DNA from: Lentzea albida
GTDB lineage: Bacteria > Actinomycetota > Actinomycetes > Mycobacteriales > Pseudonocardiaceae
Assembly (NCBI RefSeq): GCF_900111005.1
Contig: NZ_FOFV01000013.1
Span: forward strand, 62,001-126,000
Direction of reading: 5' to 3'
DNA length: 64,000 bases
The position numbers and the translations under genes are program-made. Of the stretch, positions 8,284 through 16,162 are shown piece by piece (position 1 is the first letter of the stretch; every line of letters starts with the position of its first letter). The notes under the pieces were generated by a model. The model had not been told where the DNA came from. It did no database searches and saw only the letters and a list, made by a program, of their open reading frames with translations.

Positions 8284-9538
8284 CGCGCTCCACGTCGGCA
8301 CCCAGCTTGCGGAGGTTCTCGACGAACCCGGGGTAGCCGCGCTCGATGTGGAAGATCTCGTAGACCTCGGTGGCCCCGTCCGCGCACAGACCGGCCAGCA
8401 CGAGCCCGGCACCGGCGCGGATGTCCGACGCCCACACCGGCGCGCTGGACAGCTTCTCGATGCCGCGGATGACGGCGTGATGCCCGTCCGTGCGCGCGTC
8501 GGCCCCGAGGCGGATCATCTCGTCGATGAACCGGAACCGGGACTCGAACAGGTTCTCGGTGATCATCGAGGTGCCCTCGGACACCGTCGACAGCGCGATC
8601 GCGAACGGCTGGTTGTCCGTGGCGAACCCGGGATAGGGCAGCGTCACGAAGTCGACGGCCTTGGGGCGGCCCTCCATGACGACGCGGAAGCCCTCGTCCT
8701 CACCCTCGTAGACGGTGACCTCGGCGCCCGCCATGCGCAGCTTCTCGAGCACCAGGTCGAGGTGGTGCGGGTTCACGCCGCGCACCCGGACGTCACCACG
8801 GGTCATGGCGGCGGCGAAGCCCCAGGTGGCGCCCACGATCCGGTCACCGATCACGCGGTGCTCGGTCGGCTTGAGCTCCGTGACGCCGTGCACGGTGAGC
8901 GTGGACGTGCCGGCGCCCTCGACCTTCGCACCCATCTGGTTGAGCATCAGGCAGAGGTCGACGATCTCGGGCTCGCGGGCGGCGTTGTCGATGACCGTCG
9001 TGCCGTTGGCCAGCACGGCCGCCATCAGGATGTTCTCGGTCGCGCCCATGCTGGGGAAGTCGAGCCAGATCTGCGTGCCGTGCAGCCCCTCGGCCTCGGC
9101 GACGATGCAACCGTGCTCGATCCACGTGGTCGCACCGAGCTTCTCGAGACCGCTCTGGTGCATGTCGAGCGGCCGCGACCCGATCGCGTCACCACCGGGC
9201 AACGCCACCACGGCACGCTTGCAGCGCCCGACCAACGGCCCGAGCACGCAGATGGAGGCCCGCAGCTTGCCCATGGCCTCGGAGTCGGCCCGGTGACTCA
9301 GCTCGGCGGGCGTCGTGATCCTCGCCACGTCGCCTTCGAGCTCGACCTCGCACCCGAGGCTGCGCAGCGCGTCGGCCATCAACGGCACGTCGAGGATGTC
9401 CGGGCAGTTCGTGATGGTCGTCGTGCCCTCGGCCAGGAGGGCGGCCGCCATCAGCTTGAGCACGCTGTTCTTGGCGCCGACGACATCAACTTCGCCGACC
9501 AGCCTTGCGCCACCGTGTACCCGGAAATGCTCGCTCAC
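8273..9538 (-). CDS. murA: UDP-N-acetylglucosamine 1-carboxyvinyltransferase MurA, Asp-type active site
   Basis: This 421-residue protein catalyses the first committed step of peptidoglycan synthesis, transferring enolpyruvate from PEP to UDP-GlcNAc in the cytosol. N-terminal GAKNSVLKLMAAALLAEG and the RASICVLGPLVGR segment are diagnostic for MurA rather than AroA. The active-site loop reads ALPGGDAIGSRPLD, with Asp117 where most bacteria have Cys (Cys115 in E. coli). Fosfomycin alkylates that Cys, and the Asp form is known from mycobacteria to confer intrinsic resistance. The start is GTG 9538 with AGGA upstream. It is divergent from cobO, with only 35 bases between the two starts. Confidence 0.95.
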   Translation of the reverse strand: MSEHFRVHGGARLVGEVDVVGAKNSVLKLMAAALLAEGTTTITNCPDILDVPLMADALRSLGCEVELEGDVARITTPAELSHRADSEAMGKLRASICVLGPLVGRCKRAVVALPGGDAIGSRPLDMHQSGLEKLGATTWIEHGCIVAEAEGLHGTQIWLDFPSMGATENILMAAVLANGTTVIDNAAREPEIVDLCLMLNQMGAKVEGAGTSTLTVHGVTELKPTEHRVIGDRIVGATWGFAAAMTRGDVRVRGVNPHHLDLVLEKLRMAGAEVTVYEGEDEGFRVVMEGRPKAVDFVTLPYPGFATDNQPFAIALSTVSEGTSMITENLFESRFRFIDEMIRLGADARTDGHHAVIRGIEKLSSAPVWASDIRAGAGLVLAGLCADGATEVYEIFHIERGYPGFVENLRKLGADVERVSS

Positions 9539-9573
9539 GCGGCAATCCTACGTACGGCCTTAAAGTGCCAGCC

Positions 9574-10146
9574 ATGGCGGTACATCTCACCAAGATCTAC
9601 ACCCGAGTCGGCGACGACGGCACGACCGGCCTCGGCGACTTCTCGCGCGTCCCGAAGACCTCACCACGCATCGAGGCCTACGCGGACGTGGACGAGACGA
9701 ACGCCTCCCTCGGCGTCGCTCTGGCCCTCGGCAACCTCGCTGAGGACGTCCACGACGTGGTCCGCAAGGTGCAGAACGACCTCTTCGACGTCGGAGCGGA
9801 CCTCTGCACCCCGATCGTCCCCGACCCCCAGTACCCGCCCCTGCGCATCACCCAGGCCTACGTGGACCGCCTGGAGGGCTACTGCGACAGGTTCAACGAA
9901 CGACTGGGCAAGCTCGACTCGTTCATCCTCAACGGCGGCACGCCGGGAGCGGCCCTGCTGCACCAGGCCCGCACCATCGCCCGCCGGGCGGAACGCCGGG
10001 CCTGGGCGCTGATCGAGGACGACGCCGAGCACACGAACGTCCTGACGGCCAAGTACCTGAACCGGCTGTCGGACCTGCTGTTCATCCTGGCCCGGGTGGC
10101 GAACCCGGACGGCGACGTGCTGTGGCAGCCGGGCGGCAACGCCTGA
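9574..10146 (+). CDS. cobO: Cob(I)yrinic acid a,c-diamide/cobalamin adenosyltransferase, PduO type
   Basis: This 190-residue protein opens MAVHLTKIYTRVGDDGTTGL, the PduO-type signature in which TRxGDxGTTxL binds ATP. A C-terminal arginine-rich helix (ARRAERRAWAL) and LNRLSDLLFILAR complete the family pattern. It transfers the adenosyl group of ATP to cob(I)alamin to give coenzyme B12. ATG 9574 is chosen because it begins the conserved N-terminus; a longer frame upstream would overlap murA. No clear ribosome site precedes it, so the message may be leaderless or short-leadered. The order next to murA and DUF2550 is the same as in mycobacteria. The product is needed by the B12-dependent mutase encoded nearby. 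PduO-type enzymes are also named pduO or cobA; the symbol is a convention only. Confidence 0.9.
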   Translation: MAVHLTKIYTRVGDDGTTGLGDFSRVPKTSPRIEAYADVDETNASLGVALALGNLAEDVHDVVRKVQNDLFDVGADLCTPIVPDPQYPPLRITQAYVDRLEGYCDRFNERLGKLDSFILNGGTPGAALLHQARTIARRAERRAWALIEDDAEHTNVLTAKYLNRLSDLLFILARVANPDGDVLWQPGGNA

Positions 10147-10149
10147 CGA

Positions 10150-10184
10150 CGAAGGGCGCGTTCCGAGGTGGAACGCGCCCTTCG
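10150..10184. terminator. Bidirectional hairpin between cobO and the DUF2550 gene
   Basis: A perfect 15-bp stem, CGAAGGGCGCGTTCC (10150-10164) with its complement at 10170-10184 and a 5-base loop, sits between two convergent stop codons. It has no U-tract, as is common in actinobacteria, but placement and stability support a terminator for both genes. Confidence 0.75.
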
Positions 10185-10190
10185 CGGTGT

Positions 10191-10622
10191 TCAGGAAGCC
10201 CAGGGGATCGATCGGCCCGGAGGCGCGGACTCGAGCCAGGAAAGGAACCCCGTCAACGCGTCCGGCCCCATCGCGATCTCGACCTCACCGGAGGCCGACC
10301 GGCACCGCAGCACCGTCGCCCCCACGGGCATCGCATAGGCCTCGGGCCCGGTCGGCTCCCGCCGGGCGTCGATCTCCAGCCCGTCCCGCGAGATCAGCTG
10401 GTTCGGACCCGACCCGAGCGACAGCACCCGGAACCAGGCGAACTTGTCGCCCCGGTAGTGCCCCACGCCCAGGTGCCAGCCACGCCCGCGATCGTCGAAC
10501 TGACTGCGCAGGGCGACGTGCACACCGCCCTCGCGCAGCAGCCGGATCCGGCGCCAGGCGAAGTAGGTGATGACGATCGCCACCCCAAGAAGGATCAGGC
10601 CGGCAATCTCGGTGATCCCCAC
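10191..10622 (-). CDS. DUF2550 domain membrane protein
   Basis: This 143-residue protein has one N-terminal transmembrane helix (EIAGLILLGVAIVITYFAW, residues 5-23) followed by a cytosolic beta-rich domain containing RGRGWHLGVGHYRGDKFAWF and LSLGSGPNQLISRDGL. This is the DUF2550 family, which in actinobacteria lies immediately after atpC (Rv1312 in M. tuberculosis). The function is unknown; its conserved position suggests a link to ATP synthase or the cell envelope. It follows atpC by 22 bases on the same strand and is probably cotranscribed with it. Confidence 0.85.
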   Translation of the reverse strand: MGITEIAGLILLGVAIVITYFAWRRIRLLREGGVHVALRSQFDDRGRGWHLGVGHYRGDKFAWFRVLSLGSGPNQLISRDGLEIDARREPTGPEAYAMPVGATVLRCRSASGEVEIAMGPDALTGFLSWLESAPPGRSIPWAS

Positions 10623-10644
10623 GGCTGCGGCCTCGTGCCCGGTC

Positions 10645-11010
10645 TCAGGCCGACTGTTCCACGGCCCGCACGCGCGCTGCCGCCCGTGCGCGCTCTGCGT
10701 CGTCCGCGTCCTGCAGCGCCGTGCGCGCCGCGTCCACGTCGATCTCGCCCGCGAGCTCGGCGTCCTCGGCGAGAATGGAAACGCCGGTGCCGGTCACGGA
10801 GAGGAAGCCACCGTGCACAGCGGCGGTGACCAGGCCACCGTCCGTCGTGCGCACACGCACCACGCCACCCTCGACCAGCTGGCCGAGAACGGGCTCGTGA
10901 CCGGGCAGGATGCCGATCTCGCCCTCGGTCGTCTGTGCCGAAACAGAGGTGGCCTTACCGGACCACAGGCGGCGTTCAACGGCGACCAGTTCAACGGTCA
11001 TCTCGGCCAC
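10645..11010 (-). CDS. atpC: F1Fo ATP synthase epsilon subunit, detached from the main atp operon
   Basis: This 121-residue protein begins at GTG 11010 with GAGGGAG spaced 6 bases upstream, giving VAEMTVELVAVERRLWSG, which lines up with mycobacterial epsilon (MAELNVEIVAVDRNIWSG). The motif GEIGILPGHEPVLGQL and GGFLSVTGTGVSILAEDAE mark the N-terminal beta sandwich. A short C-terminal helical part follows. Epsilon is part of the central stalk and couples and regulates ATP synthesis. It normally follows atpD directly. Here about 6.9 kb of unrelated genes separate it from atpD, so it needs its own promoter. Confidence 0.92.
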   Translation of the reverse strand: MAEMTVELVAVERRLWSGKATSVSAQTTEGEIGILPGHEPVLGQLVEGGVVRVRTTDGGLVTAAVHGGFLSVTGTGVSILAEDAELAGEIDVDAARTALQDADDAERARAAARVRAVEQSA

Positions 11011-11116
11011 GCGTATCTCCCTCGTCGTCTGGAGTCGAACTGAGTCTAAACGGTCGCCTGACAACCTTGCCGCCCCGCCCGGTGTCAGTACCTTCGACGA
11101 CCGCCGAAGGGGGGAC

Positions 11117-11605
11117 ATGCAGGACTTCGAAGACTTCGTGGCGTTGCGTTCGCAGGCACTGCTGCGCACGGCATACCTGCTGTGCGGCGGCGACAAAGGC
11201 GCCGCAGAGGACATTCTGCAGGACGTCCTGATGAGCATGTACGGCAAGTGGCGCCGCATCAGGTCCTCGCCGGAGGCGTACGCCCGCGCGGCGCTGGCCA
11301 ACGCGGCCGCGAACCGCTGGCGCCGGCGTTCCCGCAAGCCGGAGGCACCGCTGGAGCTGGGGACCGTGCCCCCGGCCCCGGGCCACGAACAGCAGGTCGT
11401 GGACGCGGACAGCGTCGTGCGCGCGCTGGCCCGGCTGCCGGTGAGGATGAGGGCCGTCCTGGTGCTGCGGTTCTTCGACGACCTCAGCGAGGCCGAGACG
11501 GCCCGCGTGCTCGGCTGCGGCCTCGGCACGGTGAAGAGCCAGACCTCGCGCGGCCTCGCCCGCATGCGGGAACTCATGGGTGAGCAGGTGCTGACGTGGA
11601 ACTGA
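11117..11605 (+). CDS. ECF RNA polymerase sigma factor, SigE/SigM-like family
   Basis: This 162-residue protein is a two-domain ECF sigma factor. Region 2 (about 5-75) contains RTAYLLCGG and AAEDILQDVLMSMYGKW. Region 4 (about 105-155) contains LPVRMRAVLVLRFFDDLSEA, then ETARVLGCGLGTVKSQTSRG, the helix-turn-helix that reads the -35 element. ATG 11117 is preceded by GAAGGGGGG. The C-terminal codons overlap the next gene by 10 bases, so the pair is translationally coupled and the downstream membrane protein is probably its regulator. This pair belongs to the accessory block between atpD and atpC. Confidence 0.88.
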   Translation: MQDFEDFVALRSQALLRTAYLLCGGDKGAAEDILQDVLMSMYGKWRRIRSSPEAYARAALANAAANRWRRRSRKPEAPLELGTVPPAPGHEQQVVDADSVVRALARLPVRMRAVLVLRFFDDLSEAETARVLGCGLGTVKSQTSRGLARMRELMGEQVLTWN

Positions 11606-12816
11606 AGCAGGCGATGGAGACCGCGACGGCGGGACTGGACGTGCGACCGGGATTCGTGGGGGACGTGATGGCCGGGGGACGGCGGAGGCAGACCCGCAAG
11701 CTGGTGACCTTGACCGCGGTGGTGGCGCTGGTGGCCGGTGCGACCGCGGGGGTCGTGCTGACGCGCCCCTCCTCCGACGACCGCGCGTCCGGCATCGATG
11801 CACGACTGACCGCTCCTACGGCCGGCGACCTGTCCTCCAGCAAGGACGACGTGGACCGCGCACTCGACGTGTGGCACAACGCACAGAAGTCGCCGACGGT
11901 CGGTGAGGGCATCACGGACTTCTCGATGGCCTCGCACGTGTACTGGATCGGCACCACCGAGGACGGCCCGGCCGCGGTGGTCGTCCAGCCTGTCCAGGTG
12001 AGCGGAGTGCCCGAGCCCAAACCGCTCGTCGGCCTGGTCGCGATGGGCAAGGTCGTGGACCGCGAGGTCGTGATCGAACCGGGCGAGGAGCGCGGCCGGT
12101 ACGACCTCGGTTCCCCCAGCGGCACGCAGGTCGTGCTGAGCCTCGGCAAGAGGCTCTTCCTGTCGCAGGACCCCGTGCGCGGCCAGGACAACCGGCTGTC
12201 CCGCGAGTGGCGCGAGGTCGCGGCCGACGCGGCGGGGGTCGCGGTGGTGTCCGCGCGGCCGCAGAGCAAACCGGTCTTCGTGCGCGCCGACTCCCCTCCC
12301 CGTCCGGACGACTTCACCGCGCAGCCCGTCCGGTCGAAGGCCGAAACCGGACAGGGCAGGGCCTTCCTCCCGCGTTCCGGGCTCGGCTGGTCGACGGTGA
12401 ACTGCAAGGCGGAGTCCGCCCCGCCGACCCACTCCCCCGCGCAGGTGCAGGAGGACCTGCAGAGGCGCGCCCTGCTCGACTTCCTGGTCGGCTTCGACGC
12501 CGCCGGCAGCTGGGAGGCCTGCGCGTGGACGCCGGACGGACGGTTCGCGATGGCCTTCGAGGCCTTCGGCCAGCTCTACGGCGCCCTGTACACGGCCCAG
12601 GGCACGTTCAGCGCCGGCGTCGTCGGCGGGCCCGCGGTCAAGGACACCGTGGCCCCCGTCCGGCTCGCGCTGCCCGACGGGCAGGGCACGATCGTCGCCG
12701 ACGCCGGCACCCTGATCGGGCCGGAGCAGCGCGAGAACGTCTGGCTGGCGCCCGCGGGCACGACCGAGGTCACGGTCGTGCGGAACGGAACTCCCACGGT
12801 GGTGCCGCTTCCCTAG
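11596..12816 (+). CDS. Single-pass membrane protein, putative partner/anti-sigma of the ECF sigma factor
   Basis: This 406-residue protein starts at GTG 11596 inside the sigma gene. Residues 1-33 are cytosolic, with a basic stretch GGRRRQTRK. One transmembrane helix follows (LVTLTAVVALVAGATAGVVL, about 35-54), leaving about 350 extracellular residues rich in beta strands. There is no zinc-binding anti-sigma (ZAS) HxxxCxxC motif, so a classical anti-sigma domain cannot be claimed. The topology and overlap with an ECF gene fit an envelope sensor or anti-sigma role. No enzyme family was recognised in the outer domain. Confidence 0.7.
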   Translation: MELKQAMETATAGLDVRPGFVGDVMAGGRRRQTRKLVTLTAVVALVAGATAGVVLTRPSSDDRASGIDARLTAPTAGDLSSSKDDVDRALDVWHNAQKSPTVGEGITDFSMASHVYWIGTTEDGPAAVVVQPVQVSGVPEPKPLVGLVAMGKVVDREVVIEPGEERGRYDLGSPSGTQVVLSLGKRLFLSQDPVRGQDNRLSREWREVAADAAGVAVVSARPQSKPVFVRADSPPRPDDFTAQPVRSKAETGQGRAFLPRSGLGWSTVNCKAESAPPTHSPAQVQEDLQRRALLDFLVGFDAAGSWEACAWTPDGRFAMAFEAFGQLYGALYTAQGTFSAGVVGGPAVKDTVAPVRLALPDGQGTIVADAGTLIGPEQRENVWLAPAGTTEVTVVRNGTPTVVPLP

Positions 12817-12916
12817 CAGGTGTTCGGTGTCTGCTGTGGCCTCGTCGCAGAAGCGGCAGACCCAGCGGTGAGCGCACAGCCGTGACACACCGTCACCAAT
12901 GTCCGGCCGGGTACGA

Positions 12917-14644
12917 CTAGCCGTGCCACGAACGCCAGAGCGTCGCGTAGACCCCCTCTCTGGCCACCAGGTCGGCGTGGGAGCCCAGCTCCACGATCCG
13001 CCCCGCGTCGACGACCGCGATCCGGTCGGCGTCCCGCGCGGTCTGCAGGCGGTGCGCGATCGCGATCACCGTGCGGTTCTCGCGCACGGCCGCGATCGCG
13101 CGCTCCGCCTGCCTGGCCGTGGCCGGGTCGAGCGAGGACGTCGCCTCGTCCAGCACCAGCGTGTGCGGGTCCGCGACCTCGACCCGTGCGAGTGCGAGCT
13201 GTTGCGCCTGCGCGGGATCGAGCTCCACCCCGCCCGCACCGAGCTGCGTGTCCAGCCCTTCGGGGAACTCGTCGAACCAGCTCGCGCCCACCGTGCGCAA
13301 CGCTTCGAGCAGCCGGTCGTCCCCGGTGTCCGGGGCCGCCATGGCGAGGTTCTCCCTCACCGTGCCGATGAAGACGTGATGCTCCTGCGTCACCAGCACG
13401 ATGCGTTGTTCCCCCGCCGCCACCAGATCCGCGACGGGCACTCCCCCGACGAGCACCGACCCCTCGGCAGGCCGGTCGACACCGGCGATCAGTCTTCCCA
13501 GCGTCGACTTGCCCGCACCCGAGACGCCGACGATCGCCAGCCGTTCTCCCTGCTGCACCACCAGGTCGACGCCGTGCAGCACCTCGTGGCCGTCCACATA
13601 GGAGTACCGGGCGCCGCTCACCTCGACGCGGTCACCGTCCGGTTCCCCGACGGCGGGCGCGGGTTCGACCTGGACCCCGATGCCTTCGACCCGCGCGAAC
13701 GACGCAGCACCCCGCTGCAGGAACTCGACCCACAGCATGACCCGTTCCAACGGCTCGATGAGCCGCCACACGTAGAGACTTCCGGTGACGACGACCTCGA
13801 TGCCGGCACCGTCCGCCGGGTAGAACAGGCCACCGATCAGCAGCACCAACGCCGTCGGCACGGCGCTCACGAAGCTGACGACGGGGAACAGCACGTTCCG
13901 CAGCCGCAAGGTCCGCATCCTCGCGCGGAACGACCGCGCGATCGCCCCTTCCGCGACCGCCACGAGCCGGTCCCGCAGCCCGTAGGTCTCGATCGTCCTA
14001 CTGCCCTCACCGACCGCGGCCGAGATCTCCGCCACGTCGCTGGCCGCCTGGCTCTCCACCAGGTACGCGTCGCGCGCACGGACCAGGTACCAGCGCAGCA
14101 CCCACGCCACGAAAGGCATGCCCACCAGCGCGGCGAGACCCAGCACGGGATCGAGCAGGAAGAGGGCCACATACACGACCACGAGGTGCACGAGGCCCGT
14201 GAGGACCTCCGGCACGCTGTCCCGCAACGCCTGCCCGACCGTGCCGATGTCGCTCGTCATGCGGGTGAGCAGGTCGCCGGTGCCCAGCCGGTCGACCACC
14301 CGTGCCGGCAACGCGAGCGTGCGCGTCACGGCCTCCTCCCGCAGCGAGGCCAGGAACCGCTCACCGAGCCGCGCGGACCGCAAAGCGCTGTACCGCACCA
14401 GGAGCAGGTGCGCGACGGCCGCACCGAGGACCCCCAGGGCGAACCTGTCCACAGTGGACGTGGTGAGGCCGCCGCCTTCTATCCCACCGACGATCTTGCC
14501 CAGGAGGTACGGCCCGACGAGTCCCGACGCCGCGGTGAGGGCGGTGAGCGCGAGCACCACGGCCAGCGCCCGCCGTTCGCCCCGCAACAGCCTCACGGCC
14601 GCCTGCCGCACCTCACGGCGGCCGGCGATCGGCAGCTCGCTCAC
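12917..14644 (-). CDS. ABC transporter, fused permease/ATPase; intact Walker motifs, degenerate signature
   Basis: This 575-residue half-transporter has a six-helix exporter domain (about 1-320) and an ATPase domain (about 340-575). The ATPase has Walker A GVSGAGKST and Walker B TLVLDEATSSLD with an intact catalytic Glu, and the H-loop AIAHRLQ. The signature normally read LSGGQ is degenerate here: GVELDPAQAQQLALARV. The GTG start (14644) overlaps the stop of the partner gene (GTGA). The partner has the reciprocal defects, so this subunit supplies the working nucleotide site of a heterodimeric exporter. The substrate is unknown; the fold fits drug, lipid or peptide export. Confidence 0.88.
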   Translation of the reverse strand: MSELPIAGRREVRQAAVRLLRGERRALAVVLALTALTAASGLVGPYLLGKIVGGIEGGGLTTSTVDRFALGVLGAAVAHLLLVRYSALRSARLGERFLASLREEAVTRTLALPARVVDRLGTGDLLTRMTSDIGTVGQALRDSVPEVLTGLVHLVVVYVALFLLDPVLGLAALVGMPFVAWVLRWYLVRARDAYLVESQAASDVAEISAAVGEGSRTIETYGLRDRLVAVAEGAIARSFRARMRTLRLRNVLFPVVSFVSAVPTALVLLIGGLFYPADGAGIEVVVTGSLYVWRLIEPLERVMLWVEFLQRGAASFARVEGIGVQVEPAPAVGEPDGDRVEVSGARYSYVDGHEVLHGVDLVVQQGERLAIVGVSGAGKSTLGRLIAGVDRPAEGSVLVGGVPVADLVAAGEQRIVLVTQEHHVFIGTVRENLAMAAPDTGDDRLLEALRTVGASWFDEFPEGLDTQLGAGGVELDPAQAQQLALARVEVADPHTLVLDEATSSLDPATARQAERAIAAVRENRTVIAIAHRLQTARDADRIAVVDAGRIVELGSHADLVAREGVYATLWRSWHG

Positions 14645-16146
14645 CGGCCGGTCTCCAGGTGCACGACCTGGTCCGCCTGCCCCGCCCACAGCGGCGAGGA
14701 CGAGACAACGACGGTGGTCCGCCCGGACCGCCTCTCCCGCACCCGTCTCGCGACCGCCGCCTCGGTCACCGCGTCGAGCGCCGAGGTCGGTTCGACCAGC
14801 ACGAGCAGTTCCGGCTCGCTCAGCAGGGCCCGCACGAGCCGCAACCGCTGGCGCTGACCACCGGACACGTTGCGCCCCTGCGGTTCCAGGCGCGAGTCGA
14901 GCCCGTCGGGCATCGCCTCCACGACGTCCACCGCGGCCGCCGCCCACAGCGCCTCGTCGAGCGCCCTGTCGTCGTGCTCGGTGACCGACACCGCCTTGCG
15001 CACCGTCCCGGGGAACAGGTAGTCGTCGTTGTCCGCCACCACCCCCGGCAACCGGTCGACCGCGTCCCTCGCCAGCGCGGCGTTGGCCGACACCACGACC
15101 GTGAGCGCGCCGGTCTTCACCTCGAGCGGCCCGGCTCCGCCGTCCTCCTCGTCGGGCCGCAGCCGCAGCACGTCCACGACCCGCCGCGCCGACACCAGTG
15201 CACGCGGGATCGTGTCCGCGCCCTCGACGAAGAAGCTGACGGGCACGATCAGCGTCGTGACGTACAGGTAGACCGCGATCATCTCCTCGACCGAGATCGC
15301 GCCGCTCACCGCCAGCCGCGCCACGATCCACGTGACCACCGCGAGGAACAGCGCGGGCAACCCCCACGTGAGCGCCTGGACCCAGCTGAGCCAGGTCGAC
15401 ACCCGGTACCCGTCCCGCAGCACGTCCTGCGACATGCGCCGGAAGCGCTCCTCGAACGCCGGCTTCCCGCCGATCCCGGACAGCACCCGCAACCCGCCCA
15501 CGATGTCGCCCGCCCGCGAACTCAGCTCCCCGACGCTGTGCCGGTAGCCGGACTCCACCGCGTGCAGCCGCTGCAACACCGGCCCCGTCACCAGTGCGAG
15601 CACCGGCACGCCGAGGAGCACGACGACGGCGACGACCGGTGAGATCCGCACCAGCAGCACCGCCGTGACGGCGTACGCGACCACCGCCCCGACGCCGGGC
15701 CCGGTGCTGGTGAGCGCGTGCGCGATCCGCTGCGTGTCACCGTTCTGCAGGTACGTCAGCTCCCCGGTGGACAGCTTCCGCCGCACCACCCCACCGAGCC
15801 GCGTGACGTGCCGGACGACGACCTGCGCCGTCCTGAGAGCGGCATCCGTGCGCACCAACGTCATCGTGCTGTGCCGCGCTATCCCGACGAGCGCCAGCGC
15901 GGCGGCGGTGAGGACCAGCGCCACGCACCACCACACCAGCGCGGCGCGATCACCGCCCCGCAGACCGTCCTCAATGGCCTGCGAGATGAGGTACGGCGGC
16001 AGGATCAGCCCGCACATCCACAACGAGCCCCACCACGCCCCGGCCAGCACCCGCCGGCGCTGCGCGACGACGAGCCACCACAGGTACCGCGCGGGCGAGC
16101 GGACGTCGGGCGTGCCGGGGTCGGCGTGCGGAGCATGTCGGGCCAT
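14641..16146 (-). CDS. ABC transporter, fused permease/ATPase with missing Walker A and intact signature
   Basis: This 501-residue half-transporter has six predicted membrane helices (about 20-310), followed by a shortened ATPase domain. At the expected P-loop it reads GALTVVVSANAALARDAVDR, with no GxxGxGKS. Walker B is LLVLVEPTSALD, with Val replacing the usual Asp before Glu. The signature NVSGGQRQRLRLVRALL is intact. It therefore cannot bind ATP by itself normally, but can donate the signature to the partner encoded downstream. The coding overlap of four bases supports a heterodimer. It starts 16 bases after the MFS stop on the same strand, suggesting one transcript. Confidence 0.88.
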   Translation of the reverse strand: MARHAPHADPGTPDVRSPARYLWWLVVAQRRRVLAGAWWGSLWMCGLILPPYLISQAIEDGLRGGDRAALVWWCVALVLTAAALALVGIARHSTMTLVRTDAALRTAQVVVRHVTRLGGVVRRKLSTGELTYLQNGDTQRIAHALTSTGPGVGAVVAYAVTAVLLVRISPVVAVVVLLGVPVLALVTGPVLQRLHAVESGYRHSVGELSSRAGDIVGGLRVLSGIGGKPAFEERFRRMSQDVLRDGYRVSTWLSWVQALTWGLPALFLAVVTWIVARLAVSGAISVEEMIAVYLYVTTLIVPVSFFVEGADTIPRALVSARRVVDVLRLRPDEEDGGAGPLEVKTGALTVVVSANAALARDAVDRLPGVVADNDDYLFPGTVRKAVSVTEHDDRALDEALWAAAAVDVVEAMPDGLDSRLEPQGRNVSGGQRQRLRLVRALLSEPELLVLVEPTSALDAVTEAAVARRVRERRSGRTTVVVSSSPLWAGQADQVVHLETGR

Positions 16147-16162
16147 GCACCTGACCTTGCCA

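Noticed and set aside
12810..12888. Minus-strand frame with CxxxxxxCxxC (SRLCAHRWVCRFCDE) that looks like a zinc ribbon
   Set aside because: The frame runs on into the antisense strand of the 406-residue gene without a proper end. There is no support beyond three cysteines in 25 codons.
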